A DNA stretch of 64,000 nt from CBDVBZ01 sp965372355 (lineage in GTDB: Bacteria; Krumholzibacteriota; Krumholzibacteriia; WVZY01): NCBI GenBank assembly GCA_965372355.1, contig CBDVBZ010000001.1, forward strand, positions 60,836 through 124,835. The letters run 5' to 3'. Below, in pieces: positions 53,478 to 62,195 of the stretch (position 1 is its first letter; the number at the start of each line of letters is the position of its first letter). The translations under genes were made by a program, and so were the position numbers. The notes under the pieces were generated by a model that saw only the letters and a program-made list of their open reading frames with translations, ran no database searches and was not told where the DNA came from.

Positions 53478-54014
53478 ATGTTGAAAAAAACACTCGCAAC
53501 AGCCGCGGCAACCGTTATCATGATAGCCTGTTCGGCGGGGATTTTGCTGGCGCAGGACATCAAACTTGGTTATATCGATTCCCAGAGAATATTTCTCGAA
53601 TACCGGGAGACTCAGGATGCGGAGCGGCTCTACAAGCAGGAAGTCGAGCAGTGGAAGGCGGAGGCGGCGGGTATGGAGCAGGAAATCGTCAAGCTCCAGG
53701 ACGAGCTGCGCGCGCAGAGCCTGATGCTCTCCGAGGAGAAGCAGCGGGAGAAAAAACTCGAATACGACAAGAAACTGGAAGACTATCAGCGGTTTATGGC
53801 TGACGTATTCGGCGAGGACGGGAGGGCGGCAAGACGAAACAAGGAGCTGACCCAGCCCATCGTCGACAAGATCAACAGGATACTCGAGCTGATGGCCGAG
53901 GACGAAGGCTATACAATGGTTTTCGACATTGCCAACGCTAATATCGTCTATGCTGACAAGGCGTTCGATCTGACGGAAAGGGTTCTCGAGGAACTCAACA
54001 AGGTAGCGCCTTGA
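53478..54014 (+). CDS. skp: Periplasmic chaperone Skp/OmpH family
   Basis: Holds unfolded outer-membrane proteins in the periplasm. About 178 residues from ATG 53478 (AAGGAG 10 bases upstream); the ATG at 53439 is less likely. Signal peptide ATAAATVIMIACSAGILLAQ; mature part starts KLGYIDSQRIFLEY, with a long charged coiled coil (about 40-120) typical of the family. Confidence 0.9.
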   Translation: MLKKTLATAAATVIMIACSAGILLAQDIKLGYIDSQRIFLEYRETQDAERLYKQEVEQWKAEAAGMEQEIVKLQDELRAQSLMLSEEKQREKKLEYDKKLEDYQRFMADVFGEDGRAARRNKELTQPIVDKINRILELMAEDEGYTMVFDIANANIVYADKAFDLTERVLEELNKVAP

Positions 54015-54023
54015 GGTAGTGAG

Positions 54024-55067
54024 TTGAAACGAGAGACGTTTACACTCAGTGAGCTCGCGAAAATCGCCGGGGGCCAGTTAACCGGGGACGGGAGTACTAC
54101 GATCACGGGCTGCGCGGGGATTCGCGACGCCCGGGCGGGAGAGATCACGTTTTTCGCCAACCCGAGGTACCGGGAGTATCTCGAGACGACCCGCGCCTCC
54201 GCGGTCATCGCCCCCCCGGGGATCGAGTGTAGCGCCTGTACGATCGTCATGGACGATCCGTACCTGGGTTTTCTCAAGGTGCTCACCGTTTTTGCCGAAG
54301 CGCGTAAGGTTACATATCCCAAGGGGATACATGCAACCGCTGTCATCGACCCCGATGCCGAGATTGACGCCGACGCCTCCGTGGGCCCGCACTGCGAGAT
54401 CTGCCGGGGCGCGAAGATCGGATGCAACTCGACGCTGCTCCTGGGCACCTACGTCGGTGAGGACGCCGTGATCGGTGAGGACTGTCTCATCTACCCGAAC
54501 GTCACGATCCGCGAGGAATGCGAGATCGGCAACCGCGTGGTTTTGCAGCCCGGTGTCGTCGTTGGGTCCGACGGGTTTGGGTTTGCCAAGGACGGTGCGG
54601 TGCCCAGAAAGATCCCGCAGATCGGACGGGTCATTCTCGGAGACGACGTCGAGATTGGCGCGAACTCGACGATCGATCGGGCAACCACCGGTGTGACACG
54701 GATCTGTCAGGGCGCCAAGATCGATAACCTCGTCCAGATTGCGCACAACGTCGTGGTTGGCAAAAACTCGATGCTCGCCGCCCAGGTGGGGATATCGGGG
54801 AGTACCGAGCTCGGCGAAGGCGTTGTCATGGCCGGACAGGCGGGAATCGTGGGACACATAACGATTGGCAACCGGGTTGTGGTGGCGGCGCAGTCGGGTG
54901 TTTCCAAGTCGATTCCGGACGACACCACCGTTTGGGGCTATCCGGCACGCGAGCTCAAAGAGGCAAAGAGGGTAAACGCGGTCACGCGAGGTCTGCCAGG
55001 GATACGAGATAAGATCAAGGCACTGGAGAAGAGGATCAAGGCGTTGGAAAAGGAAACAGGCGAATGA
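54024..55067 (+). CDS. lpxD: UDP-3-O-(3-hydroxyacyl)glucosamine N-acyltransferase
   Basis: Third step of lipid A synthesis. N-terminal uridine-binding domain ([20 protein letters not shown]), then a left-handed beta-helix of hexapeptide repeats with the catalytic His in [12 protein letters not shown] (about residue 240), and a C-terminal helix. 347 residues. Start is TTG 54024 with GAGGT upstream. Its stop overlaps the lpxC-fabZ start (ATGA). Confidence 0.95.
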   Translation: MKRETFTLSELAKIAGGQLTGDGSTTITGCAGIRDARAGEITFFANPRYREYLETTRASAVIAPPGIECSACTIVMDDPYLGFLKVLTVFAEARKVTYPKGIHATAVIDPDAEIDADASVGPHCEICRGAKIGCNSTLLLGTYVGEDAVIGEDCLIYPNVTIREECEIGNRVVLQPGVVVGSDGFGFAKDGAVPRKIPQIGRVILGDDVEIGANSTIDRATTGVTRICQGAKIDNLVQIAHNVVVGKNSMLAAQVGISGSTELGEGVVMAGQAGIVGHITIGNRVVVAAQSGVSKSIPDDTTVWGYPARELKEAKRVNAVTRGLPGIRDKIKALEKRIKALEKETGE

Positions 55068-56377
55068 TAAGGCAGCAGCGGACGATCGACAAAGAGTTCT
55101 CGATCGATGGCTTGGGACTTCATACGGGCAACGAGGTCTCGTTGCGTTTGATGCCGGCGCCCGTGGGCACCGGTATCAAGTTCGTGACCCAGACGAGCAA
55201 CGGAAGCGTCGAGATACCGGCCAACATCACGAGCGTGCCGCTGGAAAAGGGCACACCGCGCAACACGACGCTCACGCGGGAGGGGACGTCGATCCACACC
55301 GTGGAGCATCTCCTGGCCACCTGCTACGGCCTGCAGATCGATAACCTCATCATCGATATCCAGGGTAACGAACCGCCCGTGCCGGACACGGGTAGCTACG
55401 AGGCCTACGTCAGGGCGTTCAGAGAGATCGGGATCGTCAACCAGGGCGCACCGGCACGCTATCTGGAAATCGATCGGCCGGTGACGTTCTCGGATGGCGA
55501 TGTGGAGCTGTTCGCCGTGCCGTCGGACAAGTTTCGGATTAGTTTTACGATTCAGTACCCGAATCGTCACATCGGTACGCAACACGCGACGTTTGACATC
55601 ACACCCGATGTGTTCGAAAAGGAGATTTCCCCTGCAAGAACCTTCGTGCTGTCCGAAGACGTCGAGAAGCTGCGGGAAATGGGTCTGATCAAGGGGGGAA
55701 GCCTGGAGAACGCAATCGTCTTTAACGATGACGGGATTGTGAACGACGAACCGCTGCGTTTTCCCGACGAGTGTGTTCGGCACAAGGTGCTCGATCTGAT
55801 CGGCGATCTGTCTCTGGTCGGCCAACCGATCAAGGGGCACGTGCACGCGATCAGGTCCGGACATATGTCAAACTTGAGATTTGTCAAGAAACTATGGGAG
55901 CTGCGCGAACAAAAAAGGCGGTTGTTGCCCAGCACCGGTGAGGCAACCTGGGGCATCGAGATGATCCAGGAGATCATGCCGCACCGATACCCGTTTCTCT
56001 TGGTCGACAGAATCCTGGAACTCGAAGATAAGAAACGAGTTGTAGGGATCAAAAACGTCACCATCAACGAGCCGTTCTTTGCCGGTCATTTTCCCGGCCA
56101 TCCGATCATGCCTGCGGTGCTCATCATCGAGGCGATGGCCCAGGTTGGGGGTATCCTGATTATGAATACTGTTGACAACCCCAGGGACAACCTCGTTTAC
56201 TTCTCCAGAATAGACAAAGCCAGATTTCGCAAGCCCGTCTTGCCGGGAGACCAGTTGAGGTTCGAGCTCGAGTTACTCGCGCTCAGACGTCGCGTTTGTA
56301 AAATGAAAGGTTTGGCGTACGTGGGTGATGACCTCGTCGCTGAAGCGGAGCTCATTGCAAACATTGTTCCGCGATAA
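55064..56377 (+). CDS. lpxC-fabZ: Fused LpxC deacetylase and FabZ dehydratase
   Basis: 437 residues. Residues about 1-285 are UDP-3-O-acyl-GlcNAc deacetylase, the committed lipid A step, with zinc ligands in [12 protein letters not shown] and [11 protein letters not shown] and the catalytic His in [12 protein letters not shown]. Residues about 300-437 are 3-hydroxyacyl-ACP dehydratase, with [14 protein letters not shown] and [20 protein letters not shown]. This fusion is typical of Bacteroidetes and some related phyla. No separate fabZ was seen. Confidence 0.95.
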   Translation: MIRQQRTIDKEFSIDGLGLHTGNEVSLRLMPAPVGTGIKFVTQTSNGSVEIPANITSVPLEKGTPRNTTLTREGTSIHTVEHLLATCYGLQIDNLIIDIQGNEPPVPDTGSYEAYVRAFREIGIVNQGAPARYLEIDRPVTFSDGDVELFAVPSDKFRISFTIQYPNRHIGTQHATFDITPDVFEKEISPARTFVLSEDVEKLREMGLIKGGSLENAIVFNDDGIVNDEPLRFPDECVRHKVLDLIGDLSLVGQPIKGHVHAIRSGHMSNLRFVKKLWELREQKRRLLPSTGEATWGIEMIQEIMPHRYPFLLVDRILELEDKKRVVGIKNVTINEPFFAGHFPGHPIMPAVLIIEAMAQVGGILIMNTVDNPRDNLVYFSRIDKARFRKPVLPGDQLRFELELLALRRRVCKMKGLAYVGDDLVAEAELIANIVPR

Positions 56378-56422
56378 TTGTTAGACGACCGTTAGCACAG
56401 CCCCTAGACGGAGTCAGTGGCA

Positions 56423-57232
56423 ATGCAAGAGAGATTAAACATCAGAAAGATCGACCTCAAACCGGAGATCCATCCCAGCGCTGTGGTTCACCCGTGGGCC
56501 AAGATCGGCACCGGTGTCAAGATCGGACCGTTCAGCGTTGTCGGCGAGCATGTCGAGCTGGGGGAGGGTTGCGTCGTGGGACCCAACGTCCTCATCGAGG
56601 GCCGGACCACGATCGGGAAGAACAATGTCTTCCATCATGGCGCGAGCATCGGCACACCGCCTCAGGATCTGAAGCACGATGGGGAGGTCAGCTATCTCGA
56701 GATCGGGGATGACAACGTCTTTCGGGAATTCACGACGGTCAACGTGGCGACCAGTCAGGGTGCGAAGACGATTATTGGCTCGCGGTGCTTTTTGATGGCG
56801 TATGTGCACGTGGCACACGACTGTGTCCTGGGTGACAACGTGATTCTCTCAAACTCGGTGAACCTCGCCGGCTATGTGAACGTCGACGACCATGCGATCA
56901 TCGGGGGCATCGTACCGGTTCATCAGTTCGTGCGTATTGGACAGCACGCATTTGTCGGCGGCGGCAGCCGTATCGAGCGGGATATCCCCCCATACATCAA
57001 AGCGGCCGGCAATCCGACAAAGGTATACGGCATCAACTCTGTGGGCCTCGAGCGTGGAGGCTTTTCTCAAGAGAAGAGAGCCATGATCAAGGCGATGTTC
57101 AATGTCCTCTATCGAAACGACCTCAATGTCTCTCAGGTTCTGGAAAAACTCAGAAACGGAATGTTCCAGGATCCCGAGAGGGGGATTCTCGTCGACTTCC
57201 TCGAGACGTGCGAGCGCGGGATCTGCAAATAG
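56423..57232 (+). CDS. lpxA: UDP-N-acetylglucosamine acyltransferase
   Basis: First lipid A step. About 269 residues of hexapeptide beta-helix (IHPSAVVHPWAKIGTGVKIG) with the catalytic His in YVHVAHDCVLGD (about residue 135) and a C-terminal helical part. ATG 56423 is preferred to the GTG at 56417, because GGAG at 56410 is then 9 bases away. Acyl-chain length choice cannot be judged from sequence. Confidence 0.94.
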   Translation: MQERLNIRKIDLKPEIHPSAVVHPWAKIGTGVKIGPFSVVGEHVELGEGCVVGPNVLIEGRTTIGKNNVFHHGASIGTPPQDLKHDGEVSYLEIGDDNVFREFTTVNVATSQGAKTIIGSRCFLMAYVHVAHDCVLGDNVILSNSVNLAGYVNVDDHAIIGGIVPVHQFVRIGQHAFVGGGSRIERDIPPYIKAAGNPTKVYGINSVGLERGGFSQEKRAMIKAMFNVLYRNDLNVSQVLEKLRNGMFQDPERGILVDFLETCERGICK

Positions 57233-57306
57233 CGGCGGGTCCGTTTCGGCGCTTTTTCACCCGAAATAATCTTTGACAGGCGATTCTCCCCGCAAAGGAG
57301 GAGTTC

Positions 57307-58293
57307 GTGGGTATCAAGGTAGGTGTTATCGGCACGGGGAAACTCGGCCGCCAGCACGTTCGCGTGCTCAAACGGGTACCCGAGGTCGAGCACGTGGCTT
57401 GTTACGACGTCGTCACGGAGAGGGCAATCGGCGTCGCCCGCGAGCATGGGGCGGAGGCTTTTTCGGATCTCCACAAGATGATGGATTTCGTGGACGCGGT
57501 CAGCGTCGTCGTCCCCACGGTGAACCACACCGAAATATCGCTGCAGGCGCTGGCGTGTGGGAACAACCTCTTTATCGAGAAGCCAATTGCCGCGTCGGTC
57601 GCGGAGGCCGAGCGGATCATCGATTCTGCGCGCAAGTCCGGTCTTGTTCTCCAGGTCGGACACATCGAACGTTTCAATGCTGCCGTCCGCGATTGCCGGC
57701 AGTACATCAACTCCCCATCCTTTATCGAAATCCACCGCCTGGCCCCGTTTACGGTGCGCGGGATCGACGTGTCCGTGATCATGGATCTCATGATTCATGA
57801 CATCGACCTGCTCTCGTGGTTTCTCGGCAAGAAGCCGATCGATATCAGGGCCAAGGGCGCCGCGATTCTGACCAGAGCACCGGATATCGTAAACGCGCGG
57901 CTCGAATACGATGACGGCTGCGTCGCCAACCTGACGGCGAGTCGGGTGTCGATCGAACCGATGAGAAAGGTGCGGATCTTCTCGGACGAGAGTTATATCT
58001 CGATGGATCTCTTGCGGGGTGCGGTACGGCATTTCCGAAAGGGAAACAAGTTCTATGAGACCGCGGTGCGGTTGAAGGCCCAACAGTTGAACCCCGAGGA
58101 TGTCTCGCTCCAGGATGTATTGGACATCGAGGAGTGGAAAACCGAGGGTGAGGAGCCCTTGTTCCGCGAGCTCCAGTCGTTTTGCAGAACCGTTGCCAAC
58201 GGTGATCTGCCCGCCGTCACGGGGGAGGATGGTCTGATGGCTTTGGAGGTCGCGATCGAGGTTCAAGACCGCGTCGTCGCGGCTCGGCGCTGA
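57307..58293 (+). CDS. Gfo/Idh/MocA-family oxidoreductase in the lipid A operon
   Basis: 328 residues. N-terminal Rossmann fold VGVIGTGKLGRQHVRVL, the family EKP motif as LFIEKPIAAS (about residue 95), and the C-terminal substrate domain. GTG 57307 has a perfect AAAGGAG site upstream. Some relatives next to lpxA (GnnA) oxidise UDP-GlcNAc at C3 so that GnnB can add an amino group for amide-linked lipid A, but no GnnB aminotransferase is in this block. Substrate unknown. Confidence 0.85.
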   Translation: MGIKVGVIGTGKLGRQHVRVLKRVPEVEHVACYDVVTERAIGVAREHGAEAFSDLHKMMDFVDAVSVVVPTVNHTEISLQALACGNNLFIEKPIAASVAEAERIIDSARKSGLVLQVGHIERFNAAVRDCRQYINSPSFIEIHRLAPFTVRGIDVSVIMDLMIHDIDLLSWFLGKKPIDIRAKGAAILTRAPDIVNARLEYDDGCVANLTASRVSIEPMRKVRIFSDESYISMDLLRGAVRHFRKGNKFYETAVRLKAQQLNPEDVSLQDVLDIEEWKTEGEEPLFRELQSFCRTVANGDLPAVTGEDGLMALEVAIEVQDRVVAARR

Positions 58294-58299
58294 CCCGCC

Positions 58300-59418
58300 A
58301 TGAAGAATGGCCCCACCATACTCGTATCCTGTGGAGAAACCAGTGGTGACCAGCACGCCGCTAATCTCGTCGGCGAGCTCAAGAAGCGCATACCCAACGC
58401 CGACATCGTCGCCTTTGGCGGGCCGCAGGTTGAAGCGGCGGGGGGGCGTCTTGTCTACCGCATCGACGACTATTCGGTCCTGGGCATTTCCGGTGTGTTG
58501 GCGAACCTGCCAAAGTTCGCCGGGCTGGAGCGGGGGCTGAAGCGGGTTTTGTCGATGGGTGTGGACCTCTTTATCCCGGTCGACTACCCGGGCCTCAACT
58601 TAAGGTTGGCCTCGCACGCGCGCAAGCAGGGAATCCCGATCCTTTACTATATCAGCCCTCAGGTCTGGGCGTGGGGTGGCAAGCGCGTCGACAAGATCGC
58701 CAAAACGGTCGACTTCATGGCCGTGATTCTACCGTTCGAGGCAGAGATCTACCGCGACAAGGCCATACCGGTCGAGTTCGTCGGACACCCGTTCGTGGAG
58801 GACCACGAGCTGCCGCCTCCGCGAGACCAGGAGCACCGCTCTGGGGTTGGCCTGCTTCCCGGGAGCCGGGGCCAGGAAGTGGGAAGAATACTCCCCGTTC
58901 TTTTGCGGACGGCCGAGAAGATGCTGGCCGAACGGCCGGGCGAGCGATTCACGGTGGGGGTCAGCCCGTCCGTGCCGATGTCGCTGTACCGGGATATCCT
59001 CTCGCGGCACCCGGTGGAGGTCGAGCTCAACCCGGATGCACTCGAGGTGATGGCGTCGTCACGATTGGTGCTCGTGGCCTCGGGCACCGCGACCCTCCAG
59101 GCCGCGCTCTTGCGAACGCCCTTGATCATTGTCTATCGGGCGTCGTTTCTGAACTATTTCATCGCGCGTCGGCTGGTAAAGATCGACAACATCGGTCTCG
59201 TTAATATCGTTCTCGGCGAGGAAGTGTGTCCCGAGTTCATCCAGACCGAGGCCAGACCGGCGGCCATCGCTGCGAGGGCGTTAGGCCTGCTCGAAAACCG
59301 GGAGCAGCGCGAAGCGATGGTATCGAAGTTCGATACGCTGAGCTCCATGTTGTCCGGCGCCGGGGGGTGCCGTCGTGTGGCCGAGATATCACAACGTCTT
59401 ATCGAGTCGTCATCATGA
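58300..59418 (+). CDS. lpxB: Lipid-A-disaccharide synthase
   Basis: Joins UDP-diacylglucosamine and lipid X. 372 residues with ILVSCGETSGDQHAANL at the N-terminus, LYYISPQVWAWGGKRVDKI and VEFVGHPFVED in the middle. It lies 6 bases after the oxidoreductase. The preceding pathway enzyme, LpxH or LpxI, is not in the window. Confidence 0.95.
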   Translation: MKNGPTILVSCGETSGDQHAANLVGELKKRIPNADIVAFGGPQVEAAGGRLVYRIDDYSVLGISGVLANLPKFAGLERGLKRVLSMGVDLFIPVDYPGLNLRLASHARKQGIPILYYISPQVWAWGGKRVDKIAKTVDFMAVILPFEAEIYRDKAIPVEFVGHPFVEDHELPPPRDQEHRSGVGLLPGSRGQEVGRILPVLLRTAEKMLAERPGERFTVGVSPSVPMSLYRDILSRHPVEVELNPDALEVMASSRLVLVASGTATLQAALLRTPLIIVYRASFLNYFIARRLVKIDNIGLVNIVLGEEVCPEFIQTEARPAAIAARALGLLENREQREAMVSKFDTLSSMLSGAGGCRRVAEISQRLIESSS

Positions 59419-60062
59419 AGCCTCCTTTGCGTCTTACCGCTTTTCTGGGTGCCACCCTCCTCCGACTGCTCGGTATGACGTGGCGGATCCGAATCATCGA
59501 TGAACATTTCCTCAAGGTGGCGAGGAAGATCTCGCCGAAGGTCATCCACGCGTTCTGGCACGGGCGGATGCTCGCGCTGAGCTACAACTACCGCGATCGA
59601 TCCGTACACGTGCTTGCCAGCGAGCACCGCGACGGTGAACTCATGGGGCAGGCGATGCGGTTTCTGGGGTATGGCCATGTTCGAGGGTCGAGCACGCGCG
59701 GGGGCGCACGGGCGATCGTCCGACTCGTCGACAAGCTCCGGTCGGGGTATGATCTTGGGATAACGGTCGACGGGCCCAAAGGCCCGCCATACGTTTTCAA
59801 AAAGGGGCCGCTCCAGATCGCCAAGCTCAGCGGTTGTGCCATCGTTCCCATCACCGCCAGCTCCAGGCGTTACTGGTCCAGCTCGTCATGGGATGTCTTT
59901 CACGTACCGATGCCCTTTACCAAGGTCCTGATACGATACGGCGAGCCGGTATCCGTGCCGCCGGAGGCATCGCCGGAGGAGCTCGAGGAAAAGCGCCTCG
60001 ACGTCGAGCGGATATTGAGAGGTGTCACCGAGGAGAACGATGAAGCAGCCGAGCGGCTATAG
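59415..60062 (+). CDS. DUF374 lysophospholipid acyltransferase-family protein
   Basis: About 215 residues. Contains FWHGRMLALSYNYRD, GSSTRGGARAIVRLVDKL and TVDGPKGPPYVFKKGPLQIA, the three conserved DUF374 blocks related to acyltransferases. ATG 59415 overlaps the lpxB stop (ATGA) and its end overlaps lpxK, so all three genes are coupled. A role in acylating lipid A or its precursor is likely from context but not proven. Confidence 0.88.
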   Translation: MKPPLRLTAFLGATLLRLLGMTWRIRIIDEHFLKVARKISPKVIHAFWHGRMLALSYNYRDRSVHVLASEHRDGELMGQAMRFLGYGHVRGSSTRGGARAIVRLVDKLRSGYDLGITVDGPKGPPYVFKKGPLQIAKLSGCAIVPITASSRRYWSSSSWDVFHVPMPFTKVLIRYGEPVSVPPEASPEELEEKRLDVERILRGVTEENDEAAERL

Positions 60063-61215
60063 ACCGGACTACGACGTGGTTCACCCGGCGGGAGTGGGGC
60101 ACACGCGCGCGAACGTGGACCGGTTTCCGCTATCGCTCGTGACGGTGCCGGCGGCGGCGTTCTACCGGGCGCTCTCGCGAAGGTTCCGGGATTCCGGTCT
60201 CAAGGGGTGTCGCAGCGGATGGGACGGCGTGACGGTCATATCGGTGGGCAACATCGAGGTCGGCGGCAACGGCAAGACCCCGTTCGCGGCCTGGTTGCTC
60301 GATCGCCTCCGGGAGCGCGGCCACCGACCGGTCTATGTGAGCCGTGGCTTCAAGAGTGAGGCGGAGCGGATGAGGCCGGTCACCGTCGTGGCCCCGGGCG
60401 AAACCGGAGGACCGACGGCGACGTCCGGTGACGTCCGGTGGGTGAGTATCGGTCACAACAACTTGAGCCGAGCCGTTGGCGACGAAGGCGCGATGGTGGC
60501 CATGAAGTGCCCGTCGACACCACTGCTGTTCTCGCGCGACAAGCGGCGGGCCGTGGACCTCGCCGTCGATCTGTTTCACCCCAGCCACGTTGTCCTGGAT
60601 GACGCGTTCCAGACCTGGCGCGTACACAGGGATATCGATATCGTCCTCGTCGATGCCGGAGAGCCGTTTGGCAACGGACGGCTGGTGCCCGCCGGCACGC
60701 TTCGAGAACCGCCCGATGCGCTGGCCAGGGCGAGTCTTGTTGGAATGAACGGATGTCGCGGCCAGGACGGTCTCGACGCCTTCAGAGATACAGTACGGCG
60801 GTTGACGGGTAGGGAGATCCCGGTGTTCGGCCTAGCAAGGGCAATCAAGCTGGTCGATCCCGCGAGCGGTGAGGTCTGTGAGACGATTGAGTCACCCGCG
60901 GCGTCGATGTCGTCGATCGCCCGCCCGGAGGGTTTTGACAAAGCGCTTATCGAACACGGTGTTGAGGTGGCGCTCTCGATACGTTTCCCCGATCATCATC
61001 GCTACACGATCGATGATCTCCGTTACGCCCGGCGCGCAGCGCAGGAGCGCGGGTGTGCGGCCGTCGTAACGACGGAGAAGGACTGGGCCAAGCTGTGCGA
61101 AATAAAGCTGCCGTTCGAGCGCGTCTTCATCGCCCGCCTCGAGCTTTCGACAATCGGTGTGGATGTCGAGGCCCACGTGGAAAGGCCGCGAACTCCGTCC
61201 GCGGCCTCTTCGTGA
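60040..61215 (+). CDS. lpxK: Tetraacyldisaccharide 4'-kinase
   Basis: Adds the 4'-phosphate of lipid A. About 391 residues from ATG 60040 (GAGGAGA 5 bases upstream; GTG 60022 is less likely). P-loop SVGNIEVGGNGKTPFAAWLL, VYVSRGF, and VLDDAFQTWRVHRDIDIVLV (family DD motif). It closes the block; two hairpins follow at its end. Confidence 0.93.
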   Translation: MKQPSGYRPDYDVVHPAGVGHTRANVDRFPLSLVTVPAAAFYRALSRRFRDSGLKGCRSGWDGVTVISVGNIEVGGNGKTPFAAWLLDRLRERGHRPVYVSRGFKSEAERMRPVTVVAPGETGGPTATSGDVRWVSIGHNNLSRAVGDEGAMVAMKCPSTPLLFSRDKRRAVDLAVDLFHPSHVVLDDAFQTWRVHRDIDIVLVDAGEPFGNGRLVPAGTLREPPDALARASLVGMNGCRGQDGLDAFRDTVRRLTGREIPVFGLARAIKLVDPASGEVCETIESPAASMSSIARPEGFDKALIEHGVEVALSIRFPDHHRYTIDDLRYARRAAQERGCAAVVTTEKDWAKLCEIKLPFERVFIARLELSTIGVDVEAHVERPRTPSAASS

Positions 61216-61230
61216 GAGATGGGGTCTCTC
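61183..61230 (+). terminator. Hairpin pair at the end of lpxK
   Basis: AGGCCGCG (61183-61190) pairs with CGCGGCCT (61200-61207), overlapping the last codons, and GAGAGA (61214-61219) pairs with TCTCTC (61225-61230) and is followed by AGTTTCTTT. The second has a weak T run and is the better terminator candidate for the lpx block. Confidence 0.5.
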
Positions 61231-61286
61231 AGTTTCTTTGGTGTTAGATTCCTGCGTGAGAAGGTCTGCCCTCCAGGTTCCTTGGC

Positions 61287-61901
61287 CTAGTCATCCTCCG
61301 ACTTTCTGATCCAATCGGCAAAGTTCACGCTGACCGAGGCATCAAAGCTCCACTCCCGACCCTGTGCCCCGATCTCGTGACCCCAGAACGTGATGTCGGC
61401 GACCATCAGGTACTCGCCGGCGGCGTAGTGGAGCGGCACTATCAGGGGAGAGCCCTTGACCACGGCTGGCACCAGGAGCACATACCCCACGGCCATCTCC
61501 TTGGACTTTACGGAGATCGATGTCGCGCCCTCGTATGTTGGGGGTACACCCGCCCCGCCATCGACACGGCGCCACTGGACGCGATAGCGAGTGATCAGAA
61601 AGTCGCTCAGCGGCAGGTTCGGTCCGGTGAGCAAAATCGGGCTGTAAGGCTGGTTCTGAAAGATAACCTCGACGTAGTCCTCGCGTAGGAAGTCATCGTC
61701 GGTATAGGCAACGGGCGGGTTGGTGCCTTCGTAATAAACCGTGTCACCCTGATCGAGGGCATCGCTGAAGAACGGTGCGTTGTCGTTGATCGACGCCACC
61801 GTGACGACGGCGCGGTTCTCCTCGGAATCGTTGTTACAGCTCGCCAGGAAAAGCCCGGCGACGGCGATAAAGCACATGAAGAATAATACCTTGCGTTTCA
61901 T
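61287..61901 (-). CDS. Lipoprotein of unknown function
   Basis: Not recognised. 204 residues, signal peptide MKRKVLFFMCFIAVAGLF with lipobox LASC (Cys about residue 22), then a beta-rich acidic body (YVEVIFQNQPYSPILLTGPN; EYLMVADITFWGHEIG). No repeats or catalytic motif are obvious. Supported by GGAGGT before ATG 61901 on the minus strand. Divergent from nadB and convergent with lpxK. Confidence 0.8.
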   Translation of the reverse strand: MKRKVLFFMCFIAVAGLFLASCNNDSEENRAVVTVASINDNAPFFSDALDQGDTVYYEGTNPPVAYTDDDFLREDYVEVIFQNQPYSPILLTGPNLPLSDFLITRYRVQWRRVDGGAGVPPTYEGATSISVKSKEMAVGYVLLVPAVVKGSPLIVPLHYAAGEYLMVADITFWGHEIGAQGREWSFDASVSVNFADWIRKSEDD

Positions 61902-62037
61902 CTACGTTGACCTCCTCGATGCACGATAGAATCTGTCCAAAGAATCTCAGCCACCGATACGCAATGTGTATGCCAGAAGACTGCCGTTGGTGGTCGGCGT
62001 ATCACTATCAAAAGAAAACAAATACACGATTGGCACC

Positions 62038-62079
62038 ATGCAACGTGTGATACCGGTGCGTTACACGTGCAAGTTGCAT
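62038..62079. promoter_or_regulatory. Interrupted dyad upstream of nadB
   Basis: ATGCAACGTGT (62038-62048) is mirrored by ACACGT (62063-62068) and GTTGCAT (62073-62079), with four extra bases in the right arm; a further GTTGCAT lies at 62097-62103, touching the proposed -35. It could bind a regulator, possibly one that controls NAD synthesis. Confidence 0.3.
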
Positions 62080-62097
62080 CGTTCGTCCCTTTAGATG

Positions 62098-62126
62098 TTG
62101 CATTCGTAACACCCTTTATTTATAGT
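62098..62126 (+). promoter_or_regulatory. Sigma-70-type promoter for nadB
   Basis: TTGCAT (62098-62103), 17-bp spacer, TATAGT (62121-62126), 70 bases before the nadB start in a 294-bp divergent intergenic region that is AT-richer than its surroundings. Confidence 0.5.
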
Positions 62127-62195
62127 AGAATCCGGTCCTTACGGGCGTCCGAGCGCCTCGTTATTTCCAGTGCTTCCTTGTGATTTAACATCATC

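Noticed and set aside
54833..54843. CCGGACAGGCG in lpxD as a repeat copy
   Set aside because: Only the right half matches and the codons encode conserved beta-helix sequence ([10 protein letters not shown]).
57133..58356. Minus-strand open frame of 407 codons opposite the oxidoreductase
   Set aside because: Shadow of the plus-strand gene, which has all family motifs and a perfect ribosome-binding site.
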